A DNA stretch of 37,195 nt, taken from contig JAPLCZ010000297.1 of assembly GCA_026391915.1 (NCBI GenBank), positions 1 to 37,195 of the forward strand, written 5' to 3'. Position numbers and translations under genes: made by a program. Each line of letters opens with the position of its first letter. Positions within the stretch are counted from its first letter, which is position 1. This DNA comes from Bacteroidota bacterium. Its GTDB lineage: Bacteria; Bacteroidota; Bacteroidia; CAILMK01. The notes below the pieces were generated by a model that saw only the letters and a list, made by a program, of their open reading frames with translations, ran no database searches and had not been told where the DNA came from. Below, in pieces: positions 7,295-16,304 of this stretch.

Positions 7295-9295
7295 ATGGCA
7301 AAGAACAAAAAACAAAAATACCAGCAGCAGCCCGCCTCAAAACCTGAGGTAAAGAAGAGTGCAAAGGCTAACAATTCGGCGGCTAACCCCCTACTTAAAT
7401 ACCTGCTGCCATTGGGTGTGGTGGTGGTTACTTTTATTGCGTTTTATCCGGCTCTCAAAAATCTATTTGTTAACTGGGATGACCCTGGGTACATCACCCA
7501 AAATGGCATCATACAACACATCAGTCTCAAGAGTTTTTTTAGCGATAATAAATACCAGATGGGGAACTTCCACCCACTCACCATGTTGAGCTATGCCATT
7601 GAGTATTCATTCGTAAAACTCAGCCCTAAACTTTACCATTTTGATAGCATTGCCATCCATTGCCTCACTACGCTTTTGGCTTTTTGGTTTACCAAAAAGC
7701 TTACAAAAAATAACACTATTGCAGCCATTACTGCTGTGCTTTTTGGCATACACACCATGCATGTGGAGTCTGTGGCGTGGGTATCTGAAAGGAAGGATGT
7801 AATGTTTGGGTTTTTCTTTATGGCAGCTATGGTTGCCTCTCTTTTTTATAGAGAAAAAACGGATGGCAAACAATGGATTTATTATGCTTTAATCATTGTT
7901 TTATTTGTGTGCTCTTTACTCAGCAAAGCGGTGGCAGTGCCATTGCCCGTTGTACTTTTATTGATAGATTATTATCAAAGAAGAAAACTAAATGCAGCTT
8001 TATTTTTGGAGAAGATTCCTTTCTTTATTCTCTCTTTAATTTTTGGATATATTGCCATAGTTGCACAAAAAAGTTTTGCGGCAATAGAGTTAGGCGATAA
8101 AGATTTTACCTATACTTTTATTGAAAGAATTTTCCTTGCGTCCTTTGCGCTTTTCACCTATTTATGGAAGGCCGTTCTCCCCATTAATCTCTCTTGTTTT
8201 TATCCTTATCCATTAAAAGAAGGCAGTAGTTTACCCCTAGAATATTATTTTTATCTCCCCTTAATTTTGGGCTTAGGATTTTTGGTTTGGCAGTTTGGGC
8301 GGAAGAATAGAGATGTAATTTTTGGACTGGGATTCTTCTTGGTTACCATTGCGCTTTTGCTGCAATTGCTACCTGTGGGTAGTGCTATAGTGGCGGATAG
8401 ATACGCCTACCTTGGTTACTTTGGTTTGTGCTTTTCGGCAGGATGGTTTGTTAATAATTTGCTTGAATCTCAACCCCAAATGCGAATGGTTTATCTGGGT
8501 GTATTGATAGCCTATTGCGGCTTTATCACCTACCTAACTATGGAACGCTGCAAAGTGTGGAAGGACACCATTGCCCTTTGGACGGACTGCATTGAGAAGT
8601 ACCCAAAACTCCCCCACGCATGGAATAATTTAGGCTTTGAGTATTACGAAAAAGATTCGTTTGATAAAGCACTCCCACTCTTTAATAAAGCCATTGAGAT
8701 GAACCCTAATTTCAATAAACCCTATGTAAACCGCGCTGAGATTTACCGCAAATTTGGGCAGCAGTTTCAGTCACAAAATAACATTCCAAAGGCAATAGAA
8801 CAATTCAACCTTGCAGAGAAAAGTTTTAACAAAGCATTGGAAATTGACCCTGAAACTTATGAAGGTTATTTGGGCAGAGCCATCCTATATAGTATCCTGC
8901 AAAAAATACCGGAAGCAGGGAAAGATTTCCGCAGAGCACTTAGCATAAAACCTATCTTCCCAGAGGCGCATTGCAGCTTTGGAAATTATTATGATATGAC
9001 GGGGAATTACGACTCAGCCCTATACCAATATGGGCTTGCCATTGAGCAAAAACCCGAGTTCTTTGATGCCTACTCAAACAAAGCAAAAGCACAATTCAGA
9101 AAAAAGCAATTCAAAGAAGCAATCCCTGATTTGGATAATTGCATCCGCATAAAACCTGAGGCAGGTGAGCCCTATTATTACCGAAGCCTTTGCCATTACC
9201 AATTAGGTGATAAGCAAGCCGCATTGAATGATGCACAGCTTGCACAAGCCAATGGCTTTGGGGTTGACCCGAAATATCTGGAGCAGTTGCGGTAA
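7295..9295 (+). CDS. Multi-spanning membrane protein with C-terminal TPR repeats (TMTC/GT-C-like)
   Basis: About 666 residues from the ATG at 7295 (MAKNKKQKYQQQ); an upstream GTG at 7274 would overlap the previous gene. A basic soluble head is followed by roughly ten membrane segments (about residues 35-430), then TPR repeats to the end (AWNNLGFEYYEKDSFDKALP, GNYDSALYQYGLAIEQKP, FKEAIPDLDNCIRIKPEAGE). The first periplasmic loop has FVNWDDPGYI and later HVESVAWVSERKDV, both resembling the acidic-motif loops of TMTC and other GT-C glycosyltransferases. It could therefore use a lipid-linked sugar to modify exported proteins. Enzymatic activity is inference; the topology is clear. Confidence 0.8.
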   Translation: MAKNKKQKYQQQPASKPEVKKSAKANNSAANPLLKYLLPLGVVVVTFIAFYPALKNLFVNWDDPGYITQNGIIQHISLKSFFSDNKYQMGNFHPLTMLSYAIEYSFVKLSPKLYHFDSIAIHCLTTLLAFWFTKKLTKNNTIAAITAVLFGIHTMHVESVAWVSERKDVMFGFFFMAAMVASLFYREKTDGKQWIYYALIIVLFVCSLLSKAVAVPLPVVLLLIDYYQRRKLNAALFLEKIPFFILSLIFGYIAIVAQKSFAAIELGDKDFTYTFIERIFLASFALFTYLWKAVLPINLSCFYPYPLKEGSSLPLEYYFYLPLILGLGFLVWQFGRKNRDVIFGLGFFLVTIALLLQLLPVGSAIVADRYAYLGYFGLCFSAGWFVNNLLESQPQMRMVYLGVLIAYCGFITYLTMERCKVWKDTIALWTDCIEKYPKLPHAWNNLGFEYYEKDSFDKALPLFNKAIEMNPNFNKPYVNRAEIYRKFGQQFQSQNNIPKAIEQFNLAEKSFNKALEIDPETYEGYLGRAILYSILQKIPEAGKDFRRALSIKPIFPEAHCSFGNYYDMTGNYDSALYQYGLAIEQKPEFFDAYSNKAKAQFRKKQFKEAIPDLDNCIRIKPEAGEPYYYRSLCHYQLGDKQAALNDAQLAQANGFGVDPKYLEQLR

Positions 9296-9355
9296 AAGTA
9301 TTTTATTATTCGCCTTCCAACTTCAAATTTCAAATTTTAAACTTCAAACTAACAT

Positions 9356-9363
9356 TAGCTTTG
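9356..9363 (+). promoter_or_regulatory. -7 promoter element (porX)
   Basis: TAGCTTTG, exact TAnnTTTG match, 25 bases before the porX ATG. It is preceded at 9318-9350 by a degenerate tandem run of cttcaaa/tttcaaa units. Confidence 0.62.
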
Positions 9364-9388
9364 CGCTACAATAAATACCTAACTACAA

Positions 9389-10939
9389 ATGCAAACAAGA
9401 ATACTTTGGGCGGATGATGAGATTGAATTCTTAAAACCACATATCCTTTTTTTAAGGGAGAAGGGTTATGAGGTTGTGCCTGTAACCAGCGGCACAGAGG
9501 CGGTGGAAGTTTGTTCTCAAAGCCATTTTGATATTATCTTTTTAGATGAAAATATGCCGGGCCTTAGTGGGTTGGAGGCATTGAGTCGCATAAAAAATAT
9601 TAGGCCGGAAGTACCAGTGGTAATGATTACCAAAAGCGAAGAGGAATACCTGATGGAAGATGCCATTGGGGGGCAAATTGCCGACTACCTAATCAAGCCA
9701 GTAAATCCCCGGCAGATTTTATCATCCATCAAAAAATTATTAGATAAAAAAGGATTAGTGGATACCGCCGTTACCCGCAACTATCAGCAGGAGTTTATGC
9801 GCCTCAGCAATAGAATAAATGACAGGCTCACCCACGAAGAATGGGTAGAGGTGTTTAAAGATTTAGTGTTTTGGGATATGCAATTGGCAAATAGCAGCAG
9901 TGAAGGAATGCGTGATGTTTTGGACTCCCAATTCAATGAAGCTAATGGCAACTTCTGCAATTTTGTGATAAAAAATTATACCTCATGGGTTCGCAATATG
10001 GATGATGCCCCACTGATGTCCCATACTCTTTTATCCAAGAAGTTAATTCCCCTCCTCAATGAGCCTGACCCAGTTTACGTAATCCTAATTGATAACCTCC
10101 GCTACGACCATTGGAAAGCAATTCAGCCTAAAATATCTGAACTGTTTAGAATTAATGAAGACACCTGCTACTATGGCATTTTGCCCACTGCCACCAACTA
10201 TGCGCGTAACGCAATTTTTGCAGGGATGCTGCCCATAGATATTGAAAAAAGATTCCCAAATTTATGGTTGAATGACGAAGAAGAAGGTGGGAAAAATCTT
10301 TGCGAAGATGAGTTTCTGCATGACTTTTTGAAACGCACAAGAAGGGATATAAAAACCTCTTACAACAAAATAACTAACCTTGATGCAGGGCGACATTTGG
10401 CGGATAATATCACCAATTTATCCAGCAATAAACTCAATGTAATTATCTACAATTTTGTGGATTTACTAAGCCATGTGCGCACAGAAATGGAAGTAATAAA
10501 AGAGTTGGCGGAGGATGAATCCGCTTACCGTTCATTAGCCCTAAGTTGGTTTGAGCACTCCCCTCTTTATGAAATACTGAAACGGATTTCTGAGAGAAAA
10601 GCAAACGTTATTATAACTACAGACCATGGCTCTGTGCGGGTGCGCAAACCCACCAAAATTGTTGGAGATAAAAATACAACCACCAACCTCCGCTACAAAA
10701 ACGGAAAGAATCTCAACTACGAAAAAGGAGAAGTGTTTGAAGTCCGTACCCCTGAAGATGCAGGCTTGCCACGCCAACATGTTAGCTCTAGCTATGCCTT
10801 TGCTATTGAAGATTATTTTTTGGTGTACCCCAATAACTTCAATCATTTTGTCAACTTTTATAAGAACACTTTTCAGCATGGCGGGCTCTCAATGGAGGAG
10901 ATGCTGATACCCATAATTACTATGCAGAGTAAAGAGTAA
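9389..10939 (+). CDS. porX: PorX: response regulator with PglZ-type phosphodiesterase domain
   Basis: A 516-residue protein with an N-terminal CheY-like receiver (acidic pocket Asp9-Asp10, phospho-acceptor Asp53 in FLDENMPG, Lys in LIKPVNP) and a C-terminal alkaline-phosphatase-superfamily PglZ domain (ILIDNLRYDHW, PTATNYARNAIFAG with the likely nucleophile Thr, ITTDHGS). This architecture and length are those of PorX, the two-component regulator paired with PorY that controls type IX secretion in Porphyromonas and Flavobacterium relatives. Known PorX binds zinc and hydrolyses oligonucleotides. A PorY kinase is not in the window. tsaE begins five bases after the stop. A T9SS cargo gene follows tsaE, which fits the role. 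Confidence 0.93.
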   Translation: MQTRILWADDEIEFLKPHILFLREKGYEVVPVTSGTEAVEVCSQSHFDIIFLDENMPGLSGLEALSRIKNIRPEVPVVMITKSEEEYLMEDAIGGQIADYLIKPVNPRQILSSIKKLLDKKGLVDTAVTRNYQQEFMRLSNRINDRLTHEEWVEVFKDLVFWDMQLANSSSEGMRDVLDSQFNEANGNFCNFVIKNYTSWVRNMDDAPLMSHTLLSKKLIPLLNEPDPVYVILIDNLRYDHWKAIQPKISELFRINEDTCYYGILPTATNYARNAIFAGMLPIDIEKRFPNLWLNDEEEGGKNLCEDEFLHDFLKRTRRDIKTSYNKITNLDAGRHLADNITNLSSNKLNVIIYNFVDLLSHVRTEMEVIKELAEDESAYRSLALSWFEHSPLYEILKRISERKANVIITTDHGSVRVRKPTKIVGDKNTTTNLRYKNGKNLNYEKGEVFEVRTPEDAGLPRQHVSSSYAFAIEDYFLVYPNNFNHFVNFYKNTFQHGGLSMEEMLIPIITMQSKE

Positions 10940-10944
10940 AGCCT

Positions 10945-11370
10945 TTGGAAGAATACACCATTTCCAGCCTTGAAGAATTAAGAAATACTGCCGAAGAAAT
11001 ACTTCGCAATCACGCAAAGGTAAGAGTGTTTTTGTTGGAAGGAAATCTGGGTGCTGGCAAAACAGCATTCGCAAAAGAAGCAGCTAAAGTTTTAGGAATA
11101 AAGGATGAAGTAAGCAGCCCTACTTTTTCTATCATTAACGAATATAATGGAGATGAAAACACCGTTTTTCATTTTGATTTATACCGCCTAAAAACCACTG
11201 ATGATTTATACCAAATTGGTTTTGAAGAATACCTTGATAAGCCCGGCTATAAATTTATTGAGTGGCCGGAAATTGCAAAGCCAATTCTTTTTGGTGAAGT
11301 GATAGAAATTAGATTTGAGATTTTGGTAGATGGAGATAGGAAGATAAAGACTCAAAAGAAATTATATTAA
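10945..11370 (+). CDS. tsaE: TsaE, ATPase for tRNA threonylcarbamoyladenosine synthesis
   Basis: A 141-residue P-loop ATPase that works with TsaB and TsaD in forming t6A at position 37 of ANN-decoding tRNAs. The Walker A motif (EGNLGAGKTAFAKEA) is near residue 30, followed by VSSPTFSIINEY, the switch segment HFDLYRL, and KFIEWPEIAKP; all are diagnostic of TsaE. The start is a TTG five bases after the porX stop, and no in-frame ATG lies before the Walker motif, so translation may be coupled to porX. Confidence 0.95.
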   Translation: MEEYTISSLEELRNTAEEILRNHAKVRVFLLEGNLGAGKTAFAKEAAKVLGIKDEVSSPTFSIINEYNGDENTVFHFDLYRLKTTDDLYQIGFEEYLDKPGYKFIEWPEIAKPILFGEVIEIRFEILVDGDRKIKTQKKLY

Positions 11371-11372
11371 GG

Positions 11373-11427
11373 CTTCGGCAAGCTCAGCCTGACAGTCCAT
11401 ACATTTGTCACCCTGAGCTTGCCGAAG
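11373..11427. repeat. Intergenic inverted repeat (22-bp arms)
   Basis: Arms at 11373-11394 and 11406-11427 pair at 20 of 22 positions around an 11-base loop. The outer sequence is cttcggcaagctcag and the inner ends are tgaca/tgtca. It lies just after the tsaE stop. It resembles dispersed palindromic repeats of Bacteroidota, and it could also act as a transcript-end hairpin. Confidence 0.75.
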
Positions 11428-11521
11428 GGCTATTACTAAAAAGTATTAACCACATAAATTTTTGGATTGATAAATATTTGTACTTTTACACCATCAAACA
11501 AAAATCTAAAACATCAAACAC

Positions 11522-14500
11522 ATGAAAAACATCTACAAAATTTTATTGATTGCATTTGTTGCATTCGGCTTTAACCAAAGCCTGAAAGCACAGTATTGCT
11601 ACCACACTTATAGCACAGGTTGCAGCAGTGGTGATTCCCTTTCCTGGTTTCAGGTAGGTAGTTTTATTCATACCTCCGGGTGTGATACTTCATCCAAAGC
11701 AATAGCAGGATATGACAGCAGCGGACTTTTATTAACCATCCCTCTTATCCGTGGAAATGCTTATCAAGTAATTGCAAGTGTTGGTGCCGGAGGTGGCGCA
11801 TCAACCAATATGAATTTTGCGGTTTTTATTGATTACAACCACGATGGAGATTTTGATGAGGCAAACGAAATAGTAATTGTAGATAACAACAGAACTGATA
11901 GTTTAAATGTTTTCTTTACTGTTCCAGCTTATGTAAAAGCAGGGAAAACACGCCTTAGAATTGTTACAGCCCAGAGTACCACAGTAAATTATTTAGATAC
12001 CACAGCGCCTTGCAATAGCAGCTTCACCAATGGAGAAACAGAAGACTATACAGTGGACATAAAATCACCTCATAAAGATGCACAGGTAACAGCCATTCTT
12101 TCACCATTCAATTATTCATGCGCAACTCCCAGCCAGACTGTTGCGGTAATTGTTCGCAACACTGGATTGGATACTTTAAAGAATCCTATTATTGGATTAA
12201 AAGTTACAGGAGGTGCCACAGGTACCTATACTGATACCCTAACAAAAAATCTTGCCTATGGGCAGCAGGATACTTTACTCTTTACACCTACAATTAATAC
12301 TAGTGCCGGGGGTGTTTTTAACCTTTGGTCATACTCAACTTTGGTAGGTGATACTGATAAAAGTAACGATACTTTTTCATTAAGCGCATTGATATATTCT
12401 GTTCCTGCCACTCCTAAAGTTACCAATGGCTTTGATTGTAAACCTAACACCGCACTCACGATTTCAGCCATTTCTTCTACCGCAAAAACCAAAACCTATT
12501 GGTATGCTTCTTCAACTTCTGATACTTTGCTTGCAGTAGGAGATACTTTTATTACTCCTAAACTTTTGGCTTCAAAAAAATATTTTGTTGAAAGCCAGTA
12601 TGAATTATTAGATACTCTTGGGACCAACTTCGTTGGTGGCAGAGTAAATAACGGGAACATGTTTGATGTGGTTGCAAAATCTACAGTAACTATTGATAGC
12701 TTTGATGTAGCAACCACAAGTACTACCTCTGTTGTAGTGGAAATTTATTACAAAACCGGAACCTATATAGGTTATGAAACTAGCCCAAAAGCATGGAAAT
12801 TATTAGGCTCCAAAACCGTTACGGGTGCTGGAACCAGCAACCCAACAATGGTAAAAATTGGCAATCTGCATTTAACTGCGGGCACAAGATATGGACTTTA
12901 TGTTCGCTACAACACCAATGTGGCTTCTTATGATTTTGGCTCAAATCATTATGTGGGTAAAGATATGGACATTATTACAGGCTGTTCATTAGGTGGGAAA
13001 TTTTCAGCTGGTACAACATCAATAGTACCAGTGCGGAATTGGAATGGCAGACTTTATTACCATATCAAAACTTGCCCAAGTGCAAGGGTGGCTGTAAATG
13101 CTACCATCAGCAAAGTGAAAAATAATTTGAAATTTAATTCTTCATGCATTGGTTCTCCAGTAAGTTTTTATGATTCTTCTGCCTTAGGTCTTAACTCCGG
13201 AACCATCACTTCTAGGAATTGGACTTTTGGTGACCCAACCACAGGAAGTGCAAATAAAGATACTGGCGTGGTAACAAAGCATACCTTCTCTGGCGCAGGA
13301 ACATTTGTTGTAAAAATTGTCTATACCACATCAATGGGTTGTAAAGATTCAATTACAAAATCGGTAAGTGTTACTAAGCCTGCTACAGCCGGATTTAAGA
13401 TTACTAAATCCTCAATTTGCTTAGGAGATTCTGCTAAATTTACAAATACTTCTACAGGCACAGGCACTCTCACTTACAAATGGGATTTTGGGGATGGCAA
13501 TTCTGCCACCAGTACAAACGCCTCTAATATTTATGTTAAATCAGGCTCTTACAAAGTTATACTTTCAGCAGGTTCAGGGACCTGCTTTGATTATGACACC
13601 CAAAGCATAACGGTAAATGCTTTACCTATTGTTAAACTAACTGCAAAAGGTTGCGGTAATGATTACACGGCCACACTTACACCAAGTGGTGGTTTAGTTA
13701 ATTGGGGTGATACAACTACCACATCAACAAAACTTAATCATACTTATGCGACTGGCGGTACTTATCTAATTACTGGATTCTACACTGACGCCACAACAGG
13801 TTGCAGAGGTATGGATACTTTAACGATTACAACTCAGGCAAAGCCTAAAGCAAATTTCTTCTATAAGGATTCTGTTTGCCAAGGCACACCAGTAATGTTT
13901 ACAAATGTTTCTATAGGCAGTACCCTTACTTACCTTTGGAGTTTTGGCGATGGCAACAGTGGTACTACAAAAGACAGTACATACTCTTACCCTTCTTTCG
14001 GCGTTTATACCGTGAAATTAGTTTCTACAAATAGTGCTGGCTGCGCTGATTCAATAACAAAAACACTGAGAATTTTCCCTAACCCAGATGCCACTTTTAC
14101 CTATGTTAAAAAAGGTTTGCATATAGTTGTAAAAGCCACTGATACCACACAAACAAAATATGATTGGAACTTTGGTGATGCATCTACAGGAAGTGGGTTT
14201 GCAACCTCACACACCTATGCAAAAGATGGCACTTATAAAGTAAACCTAAAGGTAGAGTCAAAAGACAATTGCAGCGATACAACCTCACAATCTGTAACCG
14301 TAATTATGACTAGCATAGCCCAAGCCGGAAATCAATTTGGAGTGTCAACCTTCCCAAATCCTTTTAAAGAAAACACAACACTTTCTTATTCACTTACCCA
14401 ATCAGAGAATGTAAAAATATCCATTACTGATATTGCAGGTAAAAACATGGGCGAGGTTTATAACGGAAGGCAGGATGCAGGTTCTCATTCTCATCAACTC

Positions 14501-14596
14501 TTAGCAAATAATAAGGTCTTGAATGCTGGAATTTATTTCATCAAAATACAAATAGGAGATGCCACCATTAATAAACAGGTGGTCATCCTCAAATAA
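11522..14596 (+). CDS. Secreted PKD-repeat protein with type IX secretion sorting domain
   Basis: A 1024-residue cell-surface or secreted protein. An N-terminal signal peptide (MKNIYKILLIAFVAFGFNQS, cleavage near LKA-Q) is followed by a GEVED-like domain (residues about 70-180; FIDYNHDGDFDEANE, NGETEDYTV). Next come a CARDB-like beta segment and a jelly-roll-like region, then about five PKD or PKD-like domains between about 540 and 930 (WDFGDGNSAT, WSFGDGNSGT, WNFGDASTGS). The end (about 930-1024) is a T9SS type A sorting domain: FPNPFKENTTLSYSL, ITDIAGK, LNAGIYFIKI, QVVILK. It would be exported by the Sec system, then by T9SS. I see no enzymatic domain; adhesion is the likely role. It follows porX-tsaE and has its own terminator. 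Upstream, AATATTTG at 11473-11480 matches the promoter element at 7 of 8 bases. Confidence 0.88.
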   Translation: MKNIYKILLIAFVAFGFNQSLKAQYCYHTYSTGCSSGDSLSWFQVGSFIHTSGCDTSSKAIAGYDSSGLLLTIPLIRGNAYQVIASVGAGGGASTNMNFAVFIDYNHDGDFDEANEIVIVDNNRTDSLNVFFTVPAYVKAGKTRLRIVTAQSTTVNYLDTTAPCNSSFTNGETEDYTVDIKSPHKDAQVTAILSPFNYSCATPSQTVAVIVRNTGLDTLKNPIIGLKVTGGATGTYTDTLTKNLAYGQQDTLLFTPTINTSAGGVFNLWSYSTLVGDTDKSNDTFSLSALIYSVPATPKVTNGFDCKPNTALTISAISSTAKTKTYWYASSTSDTLLAVGDTFITPKLLASKKYFVESQYELLDTLGTNFVGGRVNNGNMFDVVAKSTVTIDSFDVATTSTTSVVVEIYYKTGTYIGYETSPKAWKLLGSKTVTGAGTSNPTMVKIGNLHLTAGTRYGLYVRYNTNVASYDFGSNHYVGKDMDIITGCSLGGKFSAGTTSIVPVRNWNGRLYYHIKTCPSARVAVNATISKVKNNLKFNSSCIGSPVSFYDSSALGLNSGTITSRNWTFGDPTTGSANKDTGVVTKHTFSGAGTFVVKIVYTTSMGCKDSITKSVSVTKPATAGFKITKSSICLGDSAKFTNTSTGTGTLTYKWDFGDGNSATSTNASNIYVKSGSYKVILSAGSGTCFDYDTQSITVNALPIVKLTAKGCGNDYTATLTPSGGLVNWGDTTTTSTKLNHTYATGGTYLITGFYTDATTGCRGMDTLTITTQAKPKANFFYKDSVCQGTPVMFTNVSIGSTLTYLWSFGDGNSGTTKDSTYSYPSFGVYTVKLVSTNSAGCADSITKTLRIFPNPDATFTYVKKGLHIVVKATDTTQTKYDWNFGDASTGSGFATSHTYAKDGTYKVNLKVESKDNCSDTTSQSVTVIMTSIAQAGNQFGVSTFPNPFKENTTLSYSLTQSENVKISITDIAGKNMGEVYNGRQDAGSHSHQLLANNKVLNAGIYFIKIQIGDATINKQVVILK

Positions 14597-14619
14597 ACAA
14601 TCACAACCTATGTCAATCA

Positions 14620-14652
14620 CAGAAAGCCTCCCGAAATTCGGGAGGCTTTCTG
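14620..14652 (+). terminator. Strong rho-independent terminator
   Basis: Perfect inverted repeat CAGAAAGCCTCCCGAA / TTCGGGAGGCTTTCTG around a single A (the innermost pairs must open to form a loop), followed by ctttttat. It lies 24 bases after the T9SS cargo stop and before a convergent gene. Confidence 0.88.
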
Positions 14653-14689
14653 CTTTTTATGGTGTTTAAGTCTTGATGGAAATTCAGAA

Positions 14690-15316
14690 TTAAAGAGTCT
14701 TCAACCCATCACCCTTTACATAGTTTTTATAAACTTCTGCAAAGAAAACAGAGAAGCCAATGGTTACCCATGGGGCTTGCAAATCGCTGGTTCCATCTAT
14801 AAAACCAAACGGAACAAAGCGGTAACCAACACTGGCGCCAATGCCTACCACATCACGGATTTTATAGGTGGCATTTACAAAAGGCTCTAACAAAAAAACA
14901 TTGTGTTGATTTCTTCTATCCGTATTTACGACATTATAAACAGTGCCTGCGCCGGGCATTAGTCCGCTGCTAAGTTTCCATTTTTTGGTATCAAAAAAAT
15001 GGTATTCTGCGTACACAGAACCATAGTAAAAGTGCAGTCTGCCGCTAACTGGATTTCCATTAACTATTATGTCTTCATCCAAATCTTTTGGAAGCCATGC
15101 GTATGCAATTCCTGTAGAAAATTTGTCATTAAAAATAACTCCTGCCCTAAACCCTGTAAGCGAAACAGGATGTTTGCGAAGACGGGTGTTTACACCAATA
15201 ATAGAGAGGTCGGGTTCCGGATTAGTAAAAGTTATTTTAGTGATTTGCGCACTGCACACGCCACAGTAAATTGTGAAAAAGCAAATGAGAATTTTATGAA
15301 ATCCATTATTGCCCAT
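14690..15316 (-). CDS. Probable outer-membrane beta-barrel protein, function unknown
   Basis: About 208 residues from the ATG at 15316. A signal peptide (KILICFFTIYCGVCSAQ) precedes alternating amphipathic strands rich in Tyr, Phe and Gly (FSTGIAYAWLP, LHFYYGSVYAEYHFF, VGIGASVGYRFVPFGF), ending VTIGFSVFFAEVYKNYV. This is the look of a small outer-membrane barrel. The ATG overlaps the 3' end of the previous gene by 11 bases; a GTG one codon earlier is possible. It is the last gene of the mutY-ssb-gldE run. I do not recognise a named family. Confidence 0.65.
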   Translation of the reverse strand: MGNNGFHKILICFFTIYCGVCSAQITKITFTNPEPDLSIIGVNTRLRKHPVSLTGFRAGVIFNDKFSTGIAYAWLPKDLDEDIIVNGNPVSGRLHFYYGSVYAEYHFFDTKKWKLSSGLMPGAGTVYNVVNTDRRNQHNVFLLEPFVNATYKIRDVVGIGASVGYRFVPFGFIDGTSDLQAPWVTIGFSVFFAEVYKNYVKGDGLKTL

Positions 15317-16298
15317 CACGCATTCTCTGAACTGTTATTTCTGGGTTGGCTAACTTAATGGCAACATAAGGGAATTGGGCGTCCTTCCTTTTTAAATAGA
15401 AAAAACAGTTGCTATCAAACCTTATTGTTTTGGTTTCCTTTTTATCAGCAAAAGGGGAAAGAGGTTTTCTGCCAGTAGTTTTTATTTTGAGTCTATCCTC
15501 AATATGGTTATACTTTTTTTCTGTTGAAAAATACTCAGAGAGTTCCGCTGAGGTATATGTTTTTTCAAGATAAAAATCAATGCCCGGCAAAATGATTTTG
15601 TAAGTGGTATTGGCAATAAAATTAGCAGGCGCTATTAGGGTACTTATCTTTTTGAAAGCAGTAGTTAAATCTTCTTCATTTCCGTTATACCAAAATGCTT
15701 CATCGTTATTGTCGGTTTTGGTTTTAAGCAGAATATCATTTTCCAATTTATAAATCCAGATGGAGTCCTTAGAACTTTCATCCAATGCAGCAGGGTCATA
15801 GAGCAGGCTTTTAATTTTTTTGCCATGAAATTTTAGCATATCCTGGGTTTCAATAAAGCCTGGTGGCAACTGTACATTCCTGAAAACATAACTAAAAAGC
15901 AAAGCATCATTCTTCTTAATATTTTTGAACTCCACAGGTGGATGGTTAGGAAACTTAGTGCGCAGTTCCGCAGTTATTTTTTCGTTATTGATATCATTAA
16001 ACACCCCTGAATAAGTAACAGAAATATTGGAAGGCAAAGTGGTTTTTATTTCATTCATCCCACCAAATTGTGCTGGTGCACCTGCATTTACAAGGGCTAA
16101 CATCATCCCTGCATTAAACACTAAATTTTTATCAGCAGAGGGTTGGTAAGGATGGGGTTTTAGGATGGTATTTTTAAGGGTGTCTGCATCTGCAGTAAAG
16201 CCACCACCAAGCCTGCCAAACTGTGAGTAATAATACATGGAGTAAAAAATAACAAAGGAAACGGAGGCTACCGAAAGGTAGATAAAAGCTTTTCTCAT
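15306..16298 (-). CDS. Membrane-anchored protein of unknown function downstream of gldE
   Basis: A 330-residue protein with one N-terminal membrane segment (AFIYLSVASVSFVIFYSMYYY) and a presumably periplasmic body with no motif I recognise. It contains SVTYSGVFNDINNEKITAEL, ALLFSYVFRNVQLPPGF and a C-terminal strand-rich part (YKIILPGIDFYLEKTYTSAE). It starts six bases after the gldE stop and overlaps the barrel gene behind it, so it is in the gldE operon. It occupies the place where gldD usually stands in Bacteroidota, but it does not resemble the gliding lipoprotein GldD: it has no lipobox and is far longer. Confidence 0.65.
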   Translation of the reverse strand: MRKAFIYLSVASVSFVIFYSMYYYSQFGRLGGGFTADADTLKNTILKPHPYQPSADKNLVFNAGMMLALVNAGAPAQFGGMNEIKTTLPSNISVTYSGVFNDINNEKITAELRTKFPNHPPVEFKNIKKNDALLFSYVFRNVQLPPGFIETQDMLKFHGKKIKSLLYDPAALDESSKDSIWIYKLENDILLKTKTDNNDEAFWYNGNEEDLTTAFKKISTLIAPANFIANTTYKIILPGIDFYLEKTYTSAELSEYFSTEKKYNHIEDRLKIKTTGRKPLSPFADKKETKTIRFDSNCFFYLKRKDAQFPYVAIKLANPEITVQRMRDGQ

Positions 16299-16304
16299 GA
16301 GGGA

